Source: Hormoscilla sp. GUM202 | GTDB lineage: Bacteria; Cyanobacteriota; Cyanobacteriia; Cyanobacteriales; Desertifilaceae | Direction: 5' to 3' | DNA length: 64,000 bases | Assembly (NCBI GenBank): GCA_005518205.2 | Contig: RFFC02000034.1 | Coordinates: 1-64,000 of the forward strand | The notes under the pieces: generated by a model | The model's input: the letters and a program-made list of their open reading frames with translations, nothing else | The model's database searches: none | What the model was told of the DNA's origin: nothing | Made by a program: the position numbers and the translations under genes | Part shown: piece after piece, positions 36,168-45,824 of the stretch | Position numbering within the stretch: the stretch's first letter is position 1 | How the letters are laid out: the number at the start of each line of letters is the position of its first letter

Positions 36168-37715
36168 ATGACTAAGAATTGGCTTGCTGACCTCGACCAA
36201 GACACAGAGAATCTCGACCCAAAAAGTCGGGAAGTTTTGCAGCGGTTACTCAATTACCTAGAAGACCTATACAGCCAAAACCTTGAATTGAAAGCTGACA
36301 ATCAACGATTGAGAGATGAAATAGCCGCGCTCAAAGGGCACAAGGGAAAACCTGACATCAAACCTCAAGCCAAAGCTGATACTTCTAAAGCTGATACTTC
36401 TGCGGAGGCCAAACCAGAGCAGCCCAATAGTCGAGAGCGAAAAAAGAAAAAACCGAAAACCCCCCCCCAGGAACGTCGCCAACTTATTCATATTGACAGA
36501 GAAGAGGTTATCAAACTGGCTCGGAGTAACTTGCCGTCAGATATCACCCATAGAGGCTACCGAGAAGTAACAATTCAAAATATTATATTTAAAACAGACA
36601 CGGTTATTTATCGACTAGAAAGACTCTATTCACCTAGTACGGAGAAATTTTACGAAGCCCAGTTGCCGCAAGGATTAAAAGGCAAATCTTACGGGAGTGA
36701 ACTCGAAGCATTTGTTCTCACTTTGTATTATCAGTTACGAGTGCCAGAAGAAAAGATTCTTAAATTGTTGCAGTCTCAGGGAATAGTAATCTCGGCGGGA
36801 AAAATATCTAACTTAATAACTCGGCAATATTTAAGAGAATTTACTGAAGAACGAAATGCTATTTTAGAAGCGGGACTGGGCAGTACCAGTTATCACCAAA
36901 TTGATGATACGGGGATGCGGGTTAATGGGAAAAATTGCTATGTATTCACACTCTGCAATCCTTACTATAGCAGTTTTTTTACCAGAGAGCGCAAAAACTC
37001 TGAAACAGTTCTCCAAATGTTAAACGAATTGCAGTTGGATCCAACTGAATTAGCAGTTGTTCAATCAGATGATTTAGTTGACAGTATTTTGCCTGACAAG
37101 AAGAAAAAGCAGCTCGGGGACTACATAGATATTTTGGTGGCTGATGACGCGGGACAATTTCACAACCAGACGAACCATCGTAGTTTATGCTGGATTCATG
37201 AAGGACGACACTACGAAAAGCTGACTCCTCTGGTTCCCTCTCATCAAAAAAGCCTGGCACAATTTCTCTCTTATTTTTGGATTTACTATTATCAACTCAA
37301 AGCCTATCAACAGCAAAGCACAGAAGAGCAGCGACAACAAAAACTGTTGCTTGAAACCGAATTTGACAAATTGTTTTCCCGTCAAACCGGATACAGTGCT
37401 TTAGATCATAGAATTGATTTAACAAAACAGAAGAAGCCTTATTTACTATTAGTTCTAGATTTTCCTGAAGTTCCTCTTGACAATAATGAGGCAGAGCGGA
37501 CAGTCCGGGAGTATGTGATTAAGCGCAAAATCTCCAATGGAACCCGCACTCTACAGGGGACTCAGGCGTGGGAAGTGTTTTTGGCTCTGGTTGACACCTG
37601 CCGCAAAAACGGAGTGAATTTTTATTCGTACATTAAGGATCGAATTTCCAAATCTTTCAAGATGCCAGCGTTGTCCACGCTAATTCAACAGATGCAGCCG
37701 CCAAAACCAACATAA
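36168..37715 (+). CDS. IS66-family transposase
   Basis: 515 residues. N-terminal leucine-rich coiled coil (NYLEDLYSQNLELKADNQRL), a Lys-rich linker (KKKKPKTPPQ), then the catalytic core with YHQIDDTGMRVNGKN, an internal CWIHEGRHYEKL region and DFPEVPLDNNEAERTVREYV, typical of IS66 C-termini. The accessory tnpA/tnpB genes of classical IS66 are absent. The frame is intact. Confidence 0.85.
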   Translation: MTKNWLADLDQDTENLDPKSREVLQRLLNYLEDLYSQNLELKADNQRLRDEIAALKGHKGKPDIKPQAKADTSKADTSAEAKPEQPNSRERKKKKPKTPPQERRQLIHIDREEVIKLARSNLPSDITHRGYREVTIQNIIFKTDTVIYRLERLYSPSTEKFYEAQLPQGLKGKSYGSELEAFVLTLYYQLRVPEEKILKLLQSQGIVISAGKISNLITRQYLREFTEERNAILEAGLGSTSYHQIDDTGMRVNGKNCYVFTLCNPYYSSFFTRERKNSETVLQMLNELQLDPTELAVVQSDDLVDSILPDKKKKQLGDYIDILVADDAGQFHNQTNHRSLCWIHEGRHYEKLTPLVPSHQKSLAQFLSYFWIYYYQLKAYQQQSTEEQRQQKLLLETEFDKLFSRQTGYSALDHRIDLTKQKKPYLLLVLDFPEVPLDNNEAERTVREYVIKRKISNGTRTLQGTQAWEVFLALVDTCRKNGVNFYSYIKDRISKSFKMPALSTLIQQMQPPKPT

Positions 37716-38025
37716 ACATAAACCATTGACTCCAAGTCTCGCTTGTGTAGTTTCCACCTAAGCACCAAGGGTGTTACAGCTCCTTGTTATAAAGGACAGA
37801 CTCATTAAGTGCGACATCAGCTCCTGTTTAAAAAGCTGCAGGAGCTACTCTCGTGTGGAAATCACTCCCCACCAACATATTGAGCAACTTCAGCATAACT
37901 TATAATAAATTATATTCAATTGCTCTGTAAAAAATTGTAACAAGCTCTAAATTTTCCCGTAATATCAGAGATGAAGCTGACCGAGTTACAAACTGTTAAG
38001 CTGATGAGACTTCGATCGCGATCCA

Positions 38026-38247
38026 TTGCCTAAATATGGGGAGAAGACACATCAGTTTAGCGGCAAGAGAGTCTGTCGAGGATTGTATGTTTCTAATAAA
38101 GGAATCCTCAACGCAGATGTCAATGGCTCTCTGAACGTAATGCGAAAAGTAAAGCCAAATGCTTTTAGCTATGGCTTAAAGGGCTTGCCGTTTAGCCCTG
38201 TAACGCTCGATCCGTTACGAACTCACGATTTTCTACAAATTGTGTGA
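38026..38247 (+). pseudogene. TnpB (IS200/IS605) C-terminal remnant
   Basis: Reads RVCRGLYVSNKGILNADVNG followed by SLNVMRKV, the last part of TnpB after its zinc ribbon. The RuvC-like core is missing, so it is not functional. Confidence 0.8.
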
Positions 38248-38364
38248 ACGGTACCGTCGATCAGTCCGATCGGTCCTTCCGGGATGACGATCGGACAGGC
38301 AACGGGTATATCCTGACTTGCGTGGCTATGCCCACTTCTGACTGCACGATCGAAACCCATAAAG

Positions 38365-40797
38365 AAGAAGAGCTGTATTAAACTAAGCCAGTCCGTCGCC
38401 GGACCGACTTGTCTTCAAAACCGGACGTGAGACTTTCATCTCATCCGGCTCCTCAGTTATGCCATCCTTGTCATGGACACGGCTTTTACTACCAGGTTTA
38501 CGTGCATTGCTGCCGTCTTGACTGGATTTTATGTTATGGCAATAATCGTGTAGCAACTGTAGGTTAGAGTATCGGTCTTTTCCTCCCCGTGAGGTGGGTA
38601 AGACGTGGTCCACTTCCCATTGGTCGCCGTCTCTGAACTTTAACCCGCACATTGCGCATTTGCCGCCCTGCTTCTCAAGAAGCTTGATTACTCTTGCACT
38701 TATATCCGGGCTTTCCCTTAGTCGCTTACTCCAGTAGATTAAATTTCCGTCGAACGGACTGACTGTCCCTTTTACTTTCACATGTCTACGTATTTCCGTA
38801 GCTGAGTGTCGTGTTAAATTGATGTCAGTACCGTCTTTTGTCTTACCAACAAAGTTCCATTGCCTCTCGGTCGTGGGTTTCCAGTATTTGTTGGTTATCC
38901 ATTTGCCTGCCTTGTTAGGATGCCTTCGAGTAGCCCATTGCCATGTTATTATCCATAGGTAATCGTCCAAGTCGCCGTAAGTTTCCTTACTTACCACAGT
39001 TCTGAAGTAATTTGACCAGCCCCTTATTACCGGGTTTAGTTTCGCTATAAGGGCCTCTTGTGGTGCGGCTTTGTGGCTGCTGACTATTTCGGATAGTCGC
39101 TCTTTATGACTTCTGATGGATTTGTCGCTGGGCTTGATTAGTGTTTTGAATCCGAGGGTGGTGCCGTGAGAGTTTTTCCCGCTCTGATATTTCCCGGTCT
39201 TGTATTGGCGGATATTAAACCCTAAGAAGTCGAAACCTGGGTTTTCTCCCTCCAATGTGTGAGAAATTCTGGTCTTTTCGGCCTTTAGTTCCAGTCCTAT
39301 CCCTTTTAGCCACTCGGCTATGGTGTCCCTTATTCCTTCAATTACCTGCCGGTCCTTGTGCATTACCACGAAATCGTCCGCGTATCTGACAAATGTCAAA
39401 TTTTGCTTTTCAACTCTGGTTTTGGCTGACTCCATTACTTTTTCCTCAAGCCCGTGGAGGGCTATGTTGGCGAGTAGTGGGGAGATTATTCCTCCTTGTG
39501 GAGTACCGGCTCTGGTTGGTTCAAACCAACCTTGGTCCATCACCCCGGCTTTTAGCCATGCCCGTATTTGATTACGGATTAGTGATGTATTATTCAGTCT
39601 TCCTAACAGTGCCGAGTGGTCTATCTTATCAAAACATTTGGCAATATCCGCATCCAACACCCATTTGGGTTTTTGATTGATGCTGAGGAATATAGCCGCT
39701 ATTGCATCGTGACATCCTCTTCCTGGTCTGAATCCGTAAGAGTTTGGCTCCATGAGCGCTTCCCATTCGGGTTCTAACGCCTGTTTCACCAATCCCTGAA
39801 GTGCGCGGTCGTAAATCGTAGGTATCCCTAATGGTCTCTTTTCGTCTCGTCCTGGCTTAGGAATCCATATGCGCCGCGTAGGGCTTACCTTTGCCTCTTT
39901 GGTGACCTTCAGATTCCTTATCAGTTCCTGACGCTGCACTGGGGTCAGCGCTAATACGCCATCCACACCGGCAGTCTTCTTTCCCTGATTTTGTTGGGTT
40001 ACCTGTCGCACCGCTACCATCTTCGCGGACCATGATCTGTTTAGTAGTCCCTGGAGTTTGCGTACTTTGACTTTGTTGCCTTCTTTAGCCGCTCTGTAGA
40101 TTCTCTTTTGAAGCTTAAAGACCGCCCTATCCAGCTTGCGCCAGGGGACCGCCTTCCAGTCATACATCCGCTGAAAAGCGTTGCACCGTGACATATTCAC
40201 CTCTACTTATGACTCTACTTTGACATAACCGTGAGGGCGTCAGCCTATCCCAACCATTACAGTTAGGCGTTTGCTTCTCCACTCAATCTCTCCCGACTGT
40301 GACCTGCCAAATGTAAGCAGATGTTGCGCCTTTGGTGGCTACTCTACCGTATCGACCGGTGGTAGAGAGTACTTCGGCCGGTTTACTTCGTTCCTACGGA
40401 TGATTGGTTGTGACTTTAGATGGATTCAATACGCCGGGTTTATTGTCAGTGCTTATTGGTCGGACTAATATCCGCCAATGACCTGTATCCTTCCCCTTTT
40501 GGGTCCAGTGTGTAAGCCTTATTCCACTGGTTGGCTATTACGACGCTGCAAATCTTTGCTTTATGCTCACCATAGTCACTTGCTTGGCGGTAACCAGCTT
40601 TAGGCTGCCAGTCATTGCGCCTTTCATACCCGCTTTACGGATTGATGCCATCGCTACCGTAGGGTAAGTGCTTTCACCCCTGCACCTGGGGGAAGGGACT
40701 TGCACCCTCATCATCTATAAGTTCTCAAGGCTGATGGAACCTTGGTAGCGGTCCCTCACAGACTCATCGCCGGTGATTTACGCTAAACGAATCACAC
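38365..40797 (-). mobile_element. group II intron
   Basis: On the minus strand it starts GTGTGATTCGTTTAGC at 40797 (GUGYG boundary) and carries the maturase. It ends past a domain V hairpin (GAGCCGGATGAGATGAAAGT, 38422-38448) and a domain VI stem AAGTCGGTCC/GGACTGGCTT. The 3' end near 38365 is approximate. The exon sequences look intergenic. Confidence 0.8.
38383..40200 (-). CDS. ltrA: group II intron reverse transcriptase/maturase with HNH domain
   Basis: 605 residues. RT motifs include PLGIPTIYDRALQ, GFRPGRGCHDAI, LDADIAKCFDKIDH, AGTPQGGIISPLLANIAL and FVRYADDFVV. The maturase X region follows, and a C-terminal HNH nuclease has CAMCGLKF...EVDHVLPTSRGGKDRY..LLHDYCH. The last 22 codons (EEPDEMKVSRPV...) are translated from domain V and VI of the intron. 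Confidence 0.92.
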   Translation of the reverse strand: MNMSRCNAFQRMYDWKAVPWRKLDRAVFKLQKRIYRAAKEGNKVKVRKLQGLLNRSWSAKMVAVRQVTQQNQGKKTAGVDGVLALTPVQRQELIRNLKVTKEAKVSPTRRIWIPKPGRDEKRPLGIPTIYDRALQGLVKQALEPEWEALMEPNSYGFRPGRGCHDAIAAIFLSINQKPKWVLDADIAKCFDKIDHSALLGRLNNTSLIRNQIRAWLKAGVMDQGWFEPTRAGTPQGGIISPLLANIALHGLEEKVMESAKTRVEKQNLTFVRYADDFVVMHKDRQVIEGIRDTIAEWLKGIGLELKAEKTRISHTLEGENPGFDFLGFNIRQYKTGKYQSGKNSHGTTLGFKTLIKPSDKSIRSHKERLSEIVSSHKAAPQEALIAKLNPVIRGWSNYFRTVVSKETYGDLDDYLWIITWQWATRRHPNKAGKWITNKYWKPTTERQWNFVGKTKDGTDINLTRHSATEIRRHVKVKGTVSPFDGNLIYWSKRLRESPDISARVIKLLEKQGGKCAMCGLKFRDGDQWEVDHVLPTSRGGKDRYSNLQLLHDYCHNIKSSQDGSNARKPGSKSRVHDKDGITEEPDEMKVSRPVLKTSRSGDGLA

Positions 40798-40920
40798 ACT
40801 AACACTAGCCCTTGGACGGAGCAGTTGTTAGTGGTTGAATGCATTACAGCTTGTTCAGGAAACAAGTAGAACATTTTTGTGCTAAACTAGAGCTATACTC
40901 AATGCAGACCTTATTCAGCT
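40201..40920. other. intron 5' structural region and 5' exon
   Basis: 40201-40797 holds the structured domains I-IV of the intron on the minus strand without a gene. 40798-40920 is exon DNA with the palindrome CTTGTTCAGGAAACAAG and the likely left end of the IS630 element. Confidence 0.55.
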
Positions 40921-40963
40921 ATGGGACGTTACTCTCTGGACCTTAGACAAAAAGTCGTCACTG

Positions 40964-41162
40964 GGTAGTGATAAACATGTAGTGATTTGATGATGAGGAG
41001 TCCCCATGCCTCACCGCGATCGCCAGTTTGAAGCCGCATGCCTAGAGCCCAAAGGCTTGAAATCCCGTCCTGGTTGATTCTTGGAGGGTGGCTTACCTAC
41101 AAGTATTGTGGTCCATCCACCGGTACCAGAGCACTCTCCATCACTACTTGTGACCCACTACC
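40964..41162. mobile_element. MITE, 199 bp, 10-bp target duplication
   Basis: Imperfect inverted ends GGTAGTGATAAACATGTAGT and GGTAGTGGGTCACAAGTAGT. Perfect direct repeat GTCGTCACTG at 40954-40963 and 41163-41172. Removing the element and one repeat restores the transposase frame QKVVTAYKLG. Not related in ends to the other MITEs here. Confidence 0.88.
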
Positions 41163-41620
41163 GTCGTCACTGCTTATAAATTGGGCAAAGGCTCGAGGAG
41201 GCAACTTGCCGAGCAGTTTATGCTCAGTCCTGCTACTGTTCATAGTTATATAAAACAATATCGAGAAACGCAAGATCTAACCCCTAAAAAACCCGGCCCC
41301 AAACGTCCGGGCAAGCTAGAAGCCTATCGAGACTTGATCGTGAAGATGGTAAAAGATTACCCAGATTGTCCGGTAGGCTGAGGGAACATCTGTTAAATGA
41401 GCAGGATGTTTATGTCAGTGTAGGGGGGATGTGTGAGTTCCTAAAAAAAGAAGGCTTAACTCTTAAAAAAAAACTTACCGGGCAGAAAAAGTAGCAACTC
41501 CAGCAGTTCAACAGCAGCGAGTTGATTACCGAGAGCGGGTTCGAGATGTCCCACAGGGAAAATTGATATTTATTGATGAGGCAGCTTTCTGGATAGGGAT
41601 GAGTCGCGAAATGGCCAGGT

Positions 41621-41656
41621 CGTGTCCGAGAGCGCCGGTGGGCGTCTCTGGACACG
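41621..41656. repeat. hairpin with conserved inner stem (family 2)
   Basis: CGTGTCC GAGAGCGCC..GGGCGTCTCT GGACACG, 36 nt, in frame in the IS630 transposase. The inner CCGAGAGNGCC/GGGCNTCTCTGG part matches 49403-49449; the outer arms differ but pair. Confidence 0.7.
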
Positions 41657-42045
41657 AGAGTGAAAAAGGTAAAAAGGCATTCTATTTAAGACCATTTTAT
41701 AAGGGCAGGAAAATGACGTTAATCGGAGCAATAAGTATTGAAAGGGTTGTGGCGAAAAAAGCAATTAAAGGCTCTATGAAAGGTAAGGATTTTAAGGATT
41801 TTGTTGAACATGACCTGGTGGAGAAGCTGAATCCCGGGGATGTGGTAGTTATGGATAACCTTAATATCCATAAAATGAAAGGTATCGAAGAACTGATAGT
41901 CGCTACGGGAGCAAGAGTAGAATATTTATCACCCTACTCACCAGACTTCAATCCTATTGAGATGTTGTGGTCAACGGTTAAGTCACTGGTCAGAATGTTC
42001 CCAACACGAGCAATGGAGGCGCTAGAAAAGTTAATTGAACTTGCT

Positions 42046-43848
42046 CTAATGCTGATTGGAACAAATACGTTTAAAAACTGGTTTACTAAATGCTGTTATT
42101 GTACTAGCTAACTTGTGAACAATGTAATAACCACTAACAACATTCCCCTGATACAAGTTAGACAAGCCTGCTGAAGCATTGGTTGATGGGGGATGCTGCC
42201 AAAAGATAATCTCTTCGTGGATCTGCTGGATATGGGTACCGGGAAAGTAGAAGCTGAGAATACGCTCACTTGACCAACCCAGGTTACCCAATCTATGAGA
42301 TCCAGCTTGAGACAGGCCCACTCCATGTCCAAAGCCACCGCCGACAAAGGCATAACCTTTTAGGGTGCGATCGTCACTGTAGAGAGGCTCGATGTAAAAC
42401 AGGGTGCTGATGGGAGCCCAAAAGGCATTGCGAATCCGATCCTTTTCAATTTCTATTCTGCCGAGATCCGTTTGCACCTCCATTTTCAGCACTCTGCCAG
42501 CAGGCGATCGCTCTACTACCTGTACCCAGTGAATCTTCTGAAAACCAGCCTGGGGATGCTTGCGCCGCTTGAGATATTTATTGATAAACTTGGTCATATG
42601 TGACAAGCTAGTTTCGTACCGCCAGCGAAACCAATCCCAGTCTTCTTCGTTAAATCCCTTCTTCAGGTTGATGAAGCTGCGGAAATTGCTTTCCGATGCC
42701 AAGCTTTTATTGTCCAAATCCCACACATTGCCGACAGAATCGACCACCGCTGTTAGATAAGGTCGCTCTGGTCCATCCCATATGTCGCTGTAAGGGGCTG
42801 TAATGCCGCCAGTGGTAGAAGAATACAGAGCGTCAACGAGCTGATTGTTGTAGGTTAGCACCAGACCCTTGGTGGCGGCGATCGCCTTGTCTACAGCCCC
42901 ATATGTTTGGGCCAATCCCTTATACACCTGGCATTCAGGAGTGGCACAAAGTTGATAGTCATCGATGGCAAATCTCCGTAAATTCCGCAGGACATAAGTT
43001 CTGGCCAAAATTGCCTGGGCTTCCAGGGCTGCCTCTGATGCTTCGGCTCCAATTTCGTGAGGAACAACGCCTCGCAGATAGGTCTCTAGAGGCACTTTAT
43101 TGACTAAAGTATAGGATCCGTAAGCGTTCAGCTGGAGTCGCAGACTGCCCCCATAAAGGTGCTTGATGGACTGTCCGTCGAGTTCTCTACTCACCTGAAT
43201 TAAATCTTTGCCACTGATAATATCCAGCTGGTGCCGGTTGTAGCGGTAGCCCTCCAGAATCCAAAATGCTTGGGGAAACTGGCGCAGGACTTTCGTTTCC
43301 ATATAGGAGGTGTCGTCGCCATGGGCTTTCAGACTTTTCAGCAGTAGGCGTCGCAGTAAGGGAGTGTGATAAACCGAGCGTTTGGCCCACACCTGCCACC
43401 GATCGGGATGAGCAATCTCCGTCTCAATTCCCCTAGCACGCCAAAGAAGAGCACTTTGTTCGGCACTCTCAAAGCTGCGATGGCTGCTTAAGACCACCCG
43501 CTCCTGTAGTATTGGTTCTGGTAAGGGACGCATCGCTACCTGTAGCTTGACGCTTTCGGTGTGGACGATCGCTTCTCCATCTATTGTCTGATAGCGTAAT
43601 TTAAGCTTCTCCCCTGAAGTCGCTTTTACAGTTAAGCTGTCATTTGCTTTACTCCCAAACCGCTGCACCACTCCGATCTGAAGTTCGGTATCCACTCTTT
43701 GACTTTGTCCCCACGAGGGAGACGCTGCCATTGACACCCAGCAAAACGATACTAGCATCGTACCTGCTAATTTCCAGACAAATTTTGTACTTGATAGACA
43801 AATATCACTGAAACTGCTACTTTTCTGCTTGTGCATCTGTTCTTTCAT
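42046..43848 (-). CDS. SpoIID/LytB-domain protein
   Basis: 600 residues. Contains a signal-anchor-like segment near residues 27-45 (LAGTMLVSFCWVSMAASPSW). The SpoIID domain has VPLETYLRGVVPHEIGAEAS, EAQAILARTYVLRN, LVDALYSSTTGGITAPY and FVGGGFGHGVGLSQAGSHRL. Family members degrade or bind peptidoglycan. The last 25 or so residues (after QGNVVSGYY) come from the right end of the IS630 relic, so the natural C-terminus was replaced, but the domain is intact. Confidence 0.85.
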   Translation of the reverse strand: MKEQMHKQKSSSFSDICLSSTKFVWKLAGTMLVSFCWVSMAASPSWGQSQRVDTELQIGVVQRFGSKANDSLTVKATSGEKLKLRYQTIDGEAIVHTESVKLQVAMRPLPEPILQERVVLSSHRSFESAEQSALLWRARGIETEIAHPDRWQVWAKRSVYHTPLLRRLLLKSLKAHGDDTSYMETKVLRQFPQAFWILEGYRYNRHQLDIISGKDLIQVSRELDGQSIKHLYGGSLRLQLNAYGSYTLVNKVPLETYLRGVVPHEIGAEASEAALEAQAILARTYVLRNLRRFAIDDYQLCATPECQVYKGLAQTYGAVDKAIAATKGLVLTYNNQLVDALYSSTTGGITAPYSDIWDGPERPYLTAVVDSVGNVWDLDNKSLASESNFRSFINLKKGFNEEDWDWFRWRYETSLSHMTKFINKYLKRRKHPQAGFQKIHWVQVVERSPAGRVLKMEVQTDLGRIEIEKDRIRNAFWAPISTLFYIEPLYSDDRTLKGYAFVGGGFGHGVGLSQAGSHRLGNLGWSSERILSFYFPGTHIQQIHEEIIFWQHPPSTNASAGLSNLYQGNVVSGYYIVHKLASTITAFSKPVFKRICSNQH

Positions 43849-44266
43849 CCAAGAACACTACTAGTCAAGATAACTTTATTCCCCATCAATTAACCGGAAG
43901 GCTCTATGAGGAGATTTATTTTCGTTATGACAGGTTTTCGGTGGCGTCGGTTCTGGGCATTACCCCATAAGTCATGGTCTCTTGACAAATTCTGACCTTC
44001 TCGAAGTCATAATGACTATGATTTGATTAAGACAAGAAGGGAGGCTGAGGGCTGAGGGCTGAGGGCTGAGTGACACTGCTGACCTTTATACTGAGATATC
44101 TCGTACCAGTGATAAGCGGTTGTGGTTCTTAGAAGCCCATCGGCAAGGAGCGTCGGTAGCAGCTACTCCCGAAAAAGTCAAGGTCTGATTAAACCTACCT
44201 CAGTTGTTAATAGTTAATGATGCATGGTGAAAGGCATTCCATGAGCGATGCATCATCGAATGAACA
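43849..44266. other. intergenic with short direct repeats
   Basis: GAGGGCTGAGGGCTGAGGGC (44042-44072) and an AATCAACAATCAACAATC run that extends into the start of the next gene. A probable promoter region for the two divergent genes; nothing else. Confidence 0.45.
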
Positions 44267-44968
44267 ATGAACAATCAACAATCAACAATCAACAATGAAC
44301 CATCAATATCTCCTGTCCCCTGGGACAAGAGCACACAGGAGATATCGAAACCCCAGGACAATGAACCAACCTATAACCAAGTGCTCTTGCAGTTAATGCA
44401 GCGGGTGGGACTATCTAGCTTTAAGGCTCTCAGTCGCAAGTCTGGTGTACCTGAGAAGCAGCTGAGACGCCTGCGGAGAGGCGAAATATCCAAGCTAAGG
44501 TGGGAAATTTTCTGCCAACTGTCTGAGACCTTGGAAGTGCCAGTGACTGAGTTACTGGCAACTTTTGCGGGTGTCGGCGATCCCAATAGTGAAATCAGCC
44601 AAGAGTATCAGCGCTTGGCTTCACAGCTGACTTCCCAACGGCAAGAATTAATGCTGGAATTTCAGCAGTCGAGTTTGGCGGTTTTGGAATCTTGGTTGCG
44701 ACAATGGCCGCTCGCGGAAGATAAAGCCAGAGAAAATCCCCAGTTGCCAGCGGTTAATTTGCTGCCTCTAGTACGACCTGTCCAACAGTTGGTGGAACAA
44801 TGGGGAGTAGAGTCGATCGCCCCTATTGGTTCAGAAGTGCCTTACGACCCCCAGTGGCACCAGCTAGCAGAGGGGACAGCAGAAACAGGGGATCTGGTCA
44901 AAGTAGTTGCTCCAGGCTACCGTCACGGTGATAAACTGCTGTATCGTGCCGAAGTTACACCGCTTTGA
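44267..44968 (+). CDS. XRE-type HTH plus GrpE-like domain protein
   Basis: 233 residues. The N-terminus NNQQSTINNE is encoded by a direct repeat. HTH at SSFKALSRKSGVPEKQLRRL. The rest resembles GrpE: a long helix (QRLASQLTSQRQELMLEFQQ), VNLLPLVRPVQQLVEQWGVE and the beta-part YDPQWHQLAEGTAETGDLVK. This suggests a DnaK nucleotide-exchange-type regulator that can bind DNA. Confidence 0.75.
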   Translation: MNNQQSTINNEPSISPVPWDKSTQEISKPQDNEPTYNQVLLQLMQRVGLSSFKALSRKSGVPEKQLRRLRRGEISKLRWEIFCQLSETLEVPVTELLATFAGVGDPNSEISQEYQRLASQLTSQRQELMLEFQQSSLAVLESWLRQWPLAEDKARENPQLPAVNLLPLVRPVQQLVEQWGVESIAPIGSEVPYDPQWHQLAEGTAETGDLVKVVAPGYRHGDKLLYRAEVTPL

Positions 44969-45824
44969 GATTTGAGAACGCCTATTATAGCAGGTCTGCC
45001 GTAAAATTTTGTGGTCGTGCCATAAATTTCTACATTAATTATACTGCGGTCTTTACGTTCTCCTGGGAAGCGGCCCGAAAGATTTTGGTTGTGACTTCCC
45101 AGACAGAGATCGATCCGATCGGCAAGTTCCCACCGGCGATCGGCTGTGGTAAAATCTAAAATTGACTTGAGGGCAAGTGCACTAAAGGGATAGCCAAAAA
45201 TCTCTGCTAGCCTGGGGTTAGCGTACATAAATTTTCCATTCCGATCGATTATGTACATACCTAGAACAGATAATTTATTCCTACTTGACCCTTGGGACTC
45301 TGTTTTTTCTACTCTTTGAACTGGCTGTTGGTTTTGGATCATCGAGAGTCGAGTATTGTCAAGTACCAGAGCGATTTGAGCAGCAATCATCTGGATTATA
45401 CTGCTCGTAGAAAGGGTAAAATGTTCTGGCTGGGAATGCATCATGGTAATAATCCCTACCAACAGCTTACCTTGAAAAATGGGTACGCAGAGTGCAGAGC
45501 GAACGGTGTAAGGTTGATTCTTTAGCGTAACCCAGCGCGGATCGGACATTGTATCGGCGATCAGTCCCACTTGGCGGTTGCCGAGCACCCAGCCAGCCAG
45601 ACCTTTATTGAGAACCTGACCGATGAGGCTCTGTTTCTGCTCTTTAATTGTAGCACCGCGAGCTAAGATACTTTCAATGACAATGCCATTAGCATCTAGT
45701 AAAAACAGGCTACTTTCTTCCGCGTCAGTTAGCCTATTAGCAATTTGCACTGTCTGTATTAGTATCGCTCTGATCGTCATCTGTACCGTCACCGATTGCT
45801 TCATTGTTAATAAGGAAGTAGTTA

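Larger units (their letters stand above)
40921..42111 (+). pseudogene. IS630-family transposase, broken by a MITE and frameshifts
   Basis: Starts MGRYSLDLRQKVV at 40921. A 199-bp element at 40964 interrupts it. The frame resumes AYKLGKGSRRQLAEQF with a helix-turn-helix. It shifts near 41375 and again at an A-run near 41470. The DDE part then continues LIFIDEAAFW...VVMDNLNIHKMK...LSPYSPDFNPIEMLWS to 42111. A 36-bp hairpin at 41621 is also inserted in frame. Confidence 0.85.
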
